Origin: Hibiscus mutabilis
Taxonomy: Eukaryota; Streptophyta; Magnoliopsida; Malvales; Malvaceae
Assembly: GCA_019671005.1 (NCBI GenBank)
Contig: CM033752.1
Span: 2,418,001-2,482,000, forward strand
Reading direction: 5' to 3'
Length of the DNA stretch: 64,000 nt
Position 1 is the first letter of the stretch. Every line of letters starts with the position of its first letter. The notes beneath the pieces were generated by a model. That model ran no database searches and had not been told where the DNA came from. It saw nothing but the letters and a program-made list of their open reading frames with translations. This document shows, piece by piece, positions 56,866 through 64,000 of the stretch. A program made the position numbers and the translations under genes.

Positions 56866-59500
56866 TATATTCCGCAATAATAAGGGGTCATCCGATTAGC
56901 CTCACATTATAGGACATAGGATGTACTTTTCAGATTTTTGGATGTATTTGATGTTTAGTGTAATTACTTGTATTTAATTTATTGGATAATTAATTTAGAT
57001 TAAATATTGTAAAAATTTAGTAGAAAAACGATTCTTTTAAATTAATTTGTTAAAGATCTAACATTTGCTCTTAAAAATCTCTTTTGTTGAATCCAACAAG
57101 TGTCCAAGTAGAAAAGCGGATGATATTCATTTTAGGAGACACAGGTGTTCAAATCGCTTTGTTTACAAAGTATATGCTCATTGTCAAAGAAATAAAAATA
57201 TGTATGAATAGATACTGCATTTTAATCGCCTTTAGACTATTAAAAAAATCTCTTTTAATCTTGCTCAAGAAGTTTGCATCTCATTTCACTTTAGGAGTCT
57301 TTTAAACATGCTTCTGAATTGGATGATCTTCTGCTGCTTTTTGTACTGAATTTGCCCATCTCCTCGTGGATCGGATCCATATTAAGGTTTGTGGGTTGTT
57401 GTGACCCGATGGTTTGTAATATACATAAAGTTTTAAAAAAATTAACGTTTAATTGAATAATCATTTTAATTTTATTTTTTAAAGTAATTTAATTTTTAAT
57501 ATTTTATTTTAGGTCAAAATAATATATATGCATATAGAAATTATTAATCAATTAACAATAAATAACTTAAAATAGCATAACAAATTTACATTGTAGTGCA
57601 CATTAATATAACAATACCATATAGATAAAGATGTTAACTTGAAAACATATCACATTAGCTAAAAAATAATTTTATAAAATTATATAAAATATAAAATTAT
57701 TTTTTTTGTTGACACGTCATTAATAATTAAATTGCTTCAAAAAAAGTAGAAACAAAAATTACTACTCAACCGAGCGTTAGAGATATTTTTAGCATTATGC
57801 CTTTGCAATTATATTTCTTATTGGACAAAATCAGATATTGTGCTTTCATGGTTAACTTGGATTTCGAGTTCGTATCATAATTGATCGAACAAGTGTGGCT
57901 TAAACTCGAACCTTTTTCGGGTTATTGCAACAATCACCAAACATTAATGTTATACGGGTGTACGTTCACTCATGTCACGCTCCAATATATGCAATTAGTT
58001 TCAGGTTTCAACCTCTCAAGAAATCTTAAAAATAGTTGGCAAACGATGATTACAAGTACTCATAATATGCATTTGAAGAGAAAAACTTGTGCTACCGGAG
58101 AGTTGCGGTACCCGTCGACTTGATGATGCCGACATTGTTGTCATAATTGTCTATCACAGAAGACCTGAAGCGCATAGAGAATCAATCAATGGTATTGCTC
58201 CAGACGGTGCCCCCAATCCATTTCATATCTACAAGATCAGACAAATATTATTTCAAGGAAAAGGGGAAGTCCTCAGAGTAATAAAACACCACAGACCCGG
58301 AATGACTATGAATATCGAGTTATCAAGCCTATCAGCCCCAAATCCGAAAAAGGGGAAATTTTGAAATTTATCCAACAGATGCATTAGCAACCCTTAAAGT
58401 TAGGTTTGAAGATCGAATCAAACCAGACAAGACCCAAAAGTTTACATCTATAATACAACCAAATACCCCACCCACTACCTTCATTTCCCCCCAAAAAGCA
58501 ACGAAAAACAAAAGAGCTAAGAGGAAATCAAAAGGAATATGATAACTAGGATAGTAGGGGAATTTACGTCAATTGGAGTTCAGAAGTTCTAAACCAAATT
58601 ATTTGAACAAAAAGAAACAGGGTGGAACGAGAAATTACCCGTCTCTATGTGCCAAGTTGGACTATTGCATTTAACTCCATCCACCGATGTTCCTACACGA
58701 AAAGGCTATGAAAGTGGCTTTGACAACACAAACCCTATTTCAGGGTGGTTAGCAATCAGATAAGTCATCAGAATTCAATGGAAACAGTTAGCCAATAATG
58801 TACTGCATTTAGAAGTACGAAATGATGATCGGACAATATTCAAATAGCACCAACGGCTGTCAGAAATTGTGCCAGCTTTATAAATCTCAAAGAATATAAA
58901 AACAAATTGGACATAGAACCATAGAAAGAAAAGGCATGAATTTTTCATTCTTCAAAGGAACTCTGGTGCGTGGAAGACCAGTTGAAAAACAAAAGGGTAC
59001 CAGAGAGCAAGAAAGAGAGATGCAGAAAGAATGAAATATCGTCTACACCTGCTCTACTTCAACCATTTTTTTCTTCTTCTTTTTACACTAATTCATGTCG
59101 TATATGTATATAATCTTTCTTTTTCTGCCATACTGCCCTTCTGCTTTCAAATAAAGAAACCGAAAATATGCAGCAGAAATCAGTCCAAAATTGGATGCAT
59201 ATTCTCACTTGTCAATTACTTCCAACACCATAAGCACTTTCCATGAATTCCGGTTCCGAATCAAAGCATCCAAGTTAGCATGTTAGCCTTATCAATATAT
59301 ACATGGGGCACTGACACCAGAACACTAAGGTCCAGGCAGTCAGGGCAAACCCGAACCAACACAACCAAACATTTTGGTTCTGATTCTAGGGCCCTGATAT
59401 CCTTTAAGACATATTGTTGCTACCAGTTTCCCTTGCCACAGGGATCAAGTTTAATTGAAATAAGATCCCTCTCAGATTTGAAACTCATAGTTCACAAAGA
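56866..59500. other. Intergenic region between CYP38 and MBD9
   Basis: AT-rich to about 57,850. From 57,880 to 58,370 composition is more even and two plus frames are open (57,881-58,123; 58,089-58,364) without any domain I recognise. From about 58,400 to 59,500 it probably includes the 3' UTR of the MBD9-type gene. No RNA gene seen. Confidence 0.45.
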
Positions 59501-62500
59501 TCAGCCTTCTGGTTCCTTCCTTTTCTTACTACTCCTCCTGCCCACCTTGCACTTCTCTGGTAGATCCGAGTTAGAGAGCGGTTTTGGACCTGGGATGCGG
59601 CTGGGCTTCAAATTGTCAATTGAATGGAACTCAGATGACTTTTCGTAAAAAATAACGGCGTCAAGGGAGTATATACGTAGGGCAAGAGAAGACATGGTGG
59701 AAACTTTTGCAGCTGCAGATAGAGATGACCAATACCACCACTCATTCCTCAAGCACTCAGTCTTAATCATGTCCTCAAATGCAATTGTTGCTTGGACCAT
59801 CTGAAAAGACGAGAGCACATCATATCCAATTCCACCAAATAAAAGTTAAGAAATGAAACAGAATTTCAAAGAAAAAGTTTTACCTTCTATTTCTGTTCTA
59901 CAAGCAAAAGACTAATCCAAGGAACTATTTATTTAGGACATGCATTGTGAAATTAATGGGCCATGACTAAATTAACTAGAAATAGCAGAGTGAAAAATGT
60001 CACTTGAGAGAAAACTAATATTACGTCAGATAAAAGCTAATAACACAACCCGCCTTAGACAAACCCAATCAAGTACAAAATGATCCTCTCATGAAAGTAG
60101 TAGTTATGGCTACCACTTTAAAATATGCAAAATGAGGCCAAAGATGATGAATTATGGTTACAATTTACAAAAATAATAATTGGTATAAGAAAGCACAAAG
60201 GGATTGAGACAAACCTCATATATTGTTTCTGCCGACTTAACAAATGAGCGCCAGGCCCATCTCCTTTCCATGCATGCCTTTGATGGTCTCAAAGCTTCTT
60301 CAGAGAGTGCAGCATCCATATCAAGTAAATTAATCTTTAGTTGCCGCAAAAGCTGTGAAACCTTACCAACTAAGGGCCTTAACGAAGATTGGGGGACTAC
60401 ACAGCAGCGACCATTACCCAATTCAGGAGAATACTTATCTGCAGGAGATATTCTATCCCTTTGCTCCAAACATCTCAAAGCTGGTCTTTTGTTTTTTTGC
60501 ACTTTAATCTCATTTACAACAGACCTTTTGAAAGAACCATCCCCTTGTAATAAACCAGATCTCTTAGCAGCCTTCACCTCATCCCCTAAATCCTCTATTT
60601 CTTGGTGAGGAAAAACAGGAGGCATTAGGGTAGGGTCGCCAACAAAATGTGGAACAGATGAGACAAAAGACGGAACCCCATCTGAACCAATAAGACCAAT
60701 TTCCCGCACCAATTCTTCATTGGAATCTCTAGTCACAAATTTGGAACTGATCTCTTCAAAGTCATAAGGACAAACTACTCCATCAGTTTGGAATTTTATC
60801 AACCTTGAACTCATCTCCATGGAATTTTCATCAATTTCCATGTCAACAGTACAACCTACTCGGTTACTAGCAGATTTCATATCCCCTTTTCTTTTTAAAG
60901 AATCACCAACCGACTTACCCTTGTCATTAGCGGGTGGATCCAGAGTGCATTTACAATCATTATGATCCTCGAAATCAACATCAGTAAAAAATGTTTTATG
61001 GCAAGAGATGCAATGATTTCTAGAGGGCCAAACAGGCTCCAAGCATTTACACCTGTACATTTTATCCTCAATAATAACTTTTTCCTTTTTCCCTTGCTTC
61101 TTCACAGATTCAGTTATTTCCGACTCAAAGCAGAGACCATACTTCTTCTCCAGCAACATTCCTGCCTTAGTAACAAGAAAACTAGGAACTGAAGCTTTAT
61201 CAGAACCATCAGACACTGAAAAAGCGGTTTGGCACTCATCTTCAACACGTTTTCTCATTTTTGGGTAATTCTGGAATTTTAGCTTCTGGCAAATAGCCTC
61301 TTTCAGCTCTTTTTCTTTTGGGTCATTATCATTCAACCAATTAATAAGTCCTTCAATTTCTGCATCTGCCTGATATGTAACCCATGGTGAACCAACCGAA
61401 ATTGCATCTTTAGCATTATACAGAAACGGACAGGAAGCCTTTGAACCCTGTGCTTTAATACCAGTATCTGTTGTGGCAGAGGTAAAATTCCAGTTAACCG
61501 AAGTGAAGTGCCTCTGAACCTCATTGCCCAGAAAATTCCTCCTCTTATGCAATGCCAAACTTCCATCAACAATAACCTGCGGATATCCACCTGGCACGGC
61601 TGAAATCCAATACAGCCGGCCAGAAGAATCACTTCCCAAAAACTCATTCCGAATAGATAACTTTAAAAGCTGTGATTCCAAGCTTGTAATTAAGTCCTGC
61701 AGATGTTGAATATCACTCTTGATAGTGTTCAGCTCAAGGTGGTGAGATTGCGACTCATTCTCGGCAACAGATGAAACTTGCTTAGCTGCATGCAGTGTTG
61801 TTGCATCAGATGACTGGCACTGTCCATTACAATCTGAAGGAGATGATGGAAAAGCCACATCCATTCCCTTAGACTCTTCCAACTTACCATGGAAATCTGT
61901 TTCTTTACTTGAGCCATCAGTTTCTTGGGGCAAAGGATTTGATACAGGCAACCCACTTGTTCTAGAGGATATATCGCTTTTTTCAGACAATACTTTTCTC
62001 ACATCCACAATGGCTTGTTCACCCTTTAACTTAGTCTCAGTATCCATTGGATTAGAGCATTGGCCGTTACTGGTAAAACTTTTCTCCGTATGAGTACCAG
62101 ATGCATATTTGTTTGAACCATTAAGTTCAGCACCCTCTTCACCATCTGATGGAAGCTGATCACCATCATCCTTCACACAATCTCCAACTGCATTAATCAT
62201 GTTTGTATCAAACTTTGCAGCTCTGGCAGCAACAGAGTCTTCCTTAGATTTAAGATTTTTCCATTCTGCATATGCAGAGCGTAATTTCTGATGCAACTCA
62301 AATGTTGTTTCAGCACAACGTTCAAGATGTTGACGGATAAGAGCCGAGTTAAGTAATTCATCACACAAAAACTTGAGCAAGAAAGCTCTCTGCACCAGAA
62401 TATAAATGGGCATTAATTTATGAAATAAACCGAGAGCTCAAGACCAGTATGCATTATGTGAAAGAACCAAAAACATATGTTAACATAAGACATCCTACTT

Positions 62501-63930
62501 TCCTACATTAAAGCCATTTGCTATCAATACAATGACCTTTAGTCATAGAAGACAGCAAAATGTAAATATATTAACCAGAGAATCATTTCTGAAAGCACCA
62601 TTTGGTTTATGACATAGCAATTCTTAGCCCTCGACAAAGAAGAAAAGACATGATCAATTACTCGCCATCATTTCTTTGTTGCCTAAGCATCTTCCCATAT
62701 GCACGTGATACCATTTCTTTTTCCTATACTGTATTTCAACTATCAGAAGTTATGGCTGACATTAACAATGCTCTAGTAAGGAGATACAAGGATTTGATCT
62801 TATTATTACATAAATGTACAAAAGTAAGTTCTTTCACCCATCATGCAAAAGGTACGCCATTAGAGTAAGTGCGCTTTACTAATATCAGCATCTTCCCATA
62901 TTCACATAATACCATTTCCTTTTTCCATACTCTATTTCACCTATCAAAAGTTATGGCTGACATTAACATGCTCTAGTAAGGAGATACAAGGGTTTGATTA
63001 TTACATAAATGTACAAAAGTAACTTCTTCCACAATTCACTATGGAACAGAACCACAAGATATAAATAGTAGTGAAATGCAGGTTATGATGGAAGTTTTTA
63101 GTCAATTCCAAGCTTAAACAAAAGTAGGGGCCAAATTCCAGTAACAGACCCAACAAAAGAAGAGGAATAGCATGAAGGAGCAAATGTCGTTGACAAGTTA
63201 AATTATAAGTGATTCCAGAGGGAACAAGGAATGCAATATATCACCATCACAGCAATTATACCTAAAATAGCCACCATAATTGCGTTTCCGTTCAAGAATA
63301 ATGTACAAGTACAACTAGCAAGAACACGATAGCTTTTGTTTTATCATGAAATGTAGCAAAAGAAAAACAATAAGAAAAATTCAGTGAGTTGCAGCCAACA
63401 GAATCAACACAACATTTTCACATACAATACTATGAAAGAAAGATTAGACAAAGAATACGACTAAAAATATGCATACCAAGCAAAGTTCCAAGACAAACCT
63501 CATCCACACTAAACTGCCAATACTCTTTTTCTTCCATCACAGCTGCCAAATCTGCAACTGCTTCCAAGTAACCACGGGTAACCTCTCCTTGATACTTTTT
63601 ACCTCTCCTTCGGATGATAACATGTGAAGGTTGCAATGCATCTTGAACCATACGTTTGCTAACACAAGCAGGGCAATACCAGTTCCCCTCAGGAATCCTT
63701 GCCAATGGAGGACTCAAACAATATGTATGATACTCAGCATCACAAGTGTCACACAAAAGAACGCTGTCATCATCTTTGTCCATACCACATACTTTGCAAA
63801 CTCCCTCATCCCAAGGCGCTTTAGGGATATCACTTGTCGAAGCAAGTATGTTACTTATTTCCTCTTTGATCTCAGCGTTCAAACAATCCATTTTAGCATA
63901 TTCTGCCAATTTCTGAACTAGGATAAGTAC
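59501..63930 (-). CDS. MBD9: MBD9-type chromatin protein, C-terminal part (5' end beyond window)
   Basis: Three exons are visible: 63930-63499, 62389-60215 and 59800-59501 (stop TGA at 59,503-59,501), in frame across GT-AG introns. Exon 1 has a C4HC3 PHD finger (CKVCGMDKDDDSVLLCDTC, EYHTYCLSPPLARIPEGNWY then CPAC), which reads histone H3 tails. The large exon begins AFLLKFLCDELLNSALIRQH, continues with a WHIM-like region (GSDSSGRLYWISAVPGGYPQ), and has a second Cys/His cluster at 60,946-61,062 (YRCKCLEPVW, NHCISCHKTF, DHNDCKC). The last exon ends in a basic nuclear signal, RRSSKKRKE. In Arabidopsis MBD9 links ISWI/SWR1 complexes to H2A.Z deposition and flowering time. Upstream exons (MBD, bromodomain) lie right of the window. 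Confidence 0.88.
62686..63030. repeat. Direct repeat of ~145 bp in an MBD9 intron
   Basis: 62,686-62,833 and 62,887-63,030 are two copies starting AGCATCTTCCCATAT. They share GTTATGGCTGACATTAACA and TTACATAAATGTACAAAAGT, are about 85-90% alike by eye, and are separated by ~53 bases. They lie wholly inside the 1.1-kb intron between 63,499 and 62,389. Confidence 0.75.
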
Positions 63931-64000
63931 CTGCAACAAACATAATTAATTAATATACCACCAAAACTGGGTCTAGATGCAAAACAAGCAAAACGAATGG

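Noticed and set aside
60204..60608. 134-codon plus-strand frame
   Set aside because: Antisense shadow of the large MBD9 exon.
61333..61956. Additional minus frames within the MBD9 exon
   Set aside because: Alternate-frame shadows; the long frame across the exon explains the sequence.
1..64000. Search for a defence island, gene cluster or other multi-gene novel system
   Set aside because: Only three unrelated nuclear plant genes and retroelement or transposon DNA are present; nothing supports a linked system.

Overview
The window is nuclear DNA of a dicot plant. Introns follow the GT-AG rule, three plant single-copy genes are split into many exons, and most of the rest is nested LTR retrotransposons with plant-type primer sites. 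The element families (Tekay/Del-like, Tat/Ogre-like, Athila-like) and long GC-poor LTRs fit a Malvaceae genome such as cotton (Gossypium). That species guess is inference and was not tested by a search.

Positions 1-31,820 are one old Ty3/gypsy element A (Tekay/Del-like, initiator-Met primer site), opened up by later insertions. Its 5' LTR ends at 1036 and its 3' LTR starts at 20,324. Inside lie scrambled and broken pol pieces. A 2.4-kb solo LTR (3418-5784, perfect CTAAC target duplication) splits RNase H from integrase. A 13.4-kb compound element B (6510-19,955) sits inside the integrase and has the order LTR-internal-LTR-internal-LTR. The 3' LTR of A is itself split at 23,820 by another LTR fragment (C) and by two Athila-like copies (D and E) facing each other as a large inverted repeat. 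The last bases of A's LTR reappear at about 31,789-31,821.

Positions 31,822-35,223 are intergenic, with a tRNA-derived SINE candidate and a Mutator-like non-autonomous element flanked by a 9-bp target duplication (8/9 match). A protein farnesyltransferase beta-subunit gene (FTB/ERA1) follows on the minus strand (35,224-39,469, 14 exons), with one apparent missing base.

Positions 40,977-52,537 hold a 3'-truncated, decayed Tat/Ogre-like element on the minus strand: LTR, primer site, ORF1, coiled coil, gag, protease, reverse transcriptase, RNase H and part of integrase.

Positions 53,382-63,930 and beyond are gene-rich, all on the minus strand: an intact seven-exon CYP38 thylakoid cyclophilin gene, a second Mutator-like element just upstream of it, and the C-terminal part of an MBD9-type chromatin protein gene that runs off the right edge. 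The three genes have unrelated jobs (protein prenylation, photosystem II assembly, chromatin regulation). I see no operon-like logic and no defence or other novel multi-gene system. The unusual material lies in the repeats: a mosaic tandem LTR array, a stretch whose differences cluster at CAG/CTG sites, and a dispersed palindrome in the Athila-like copies.
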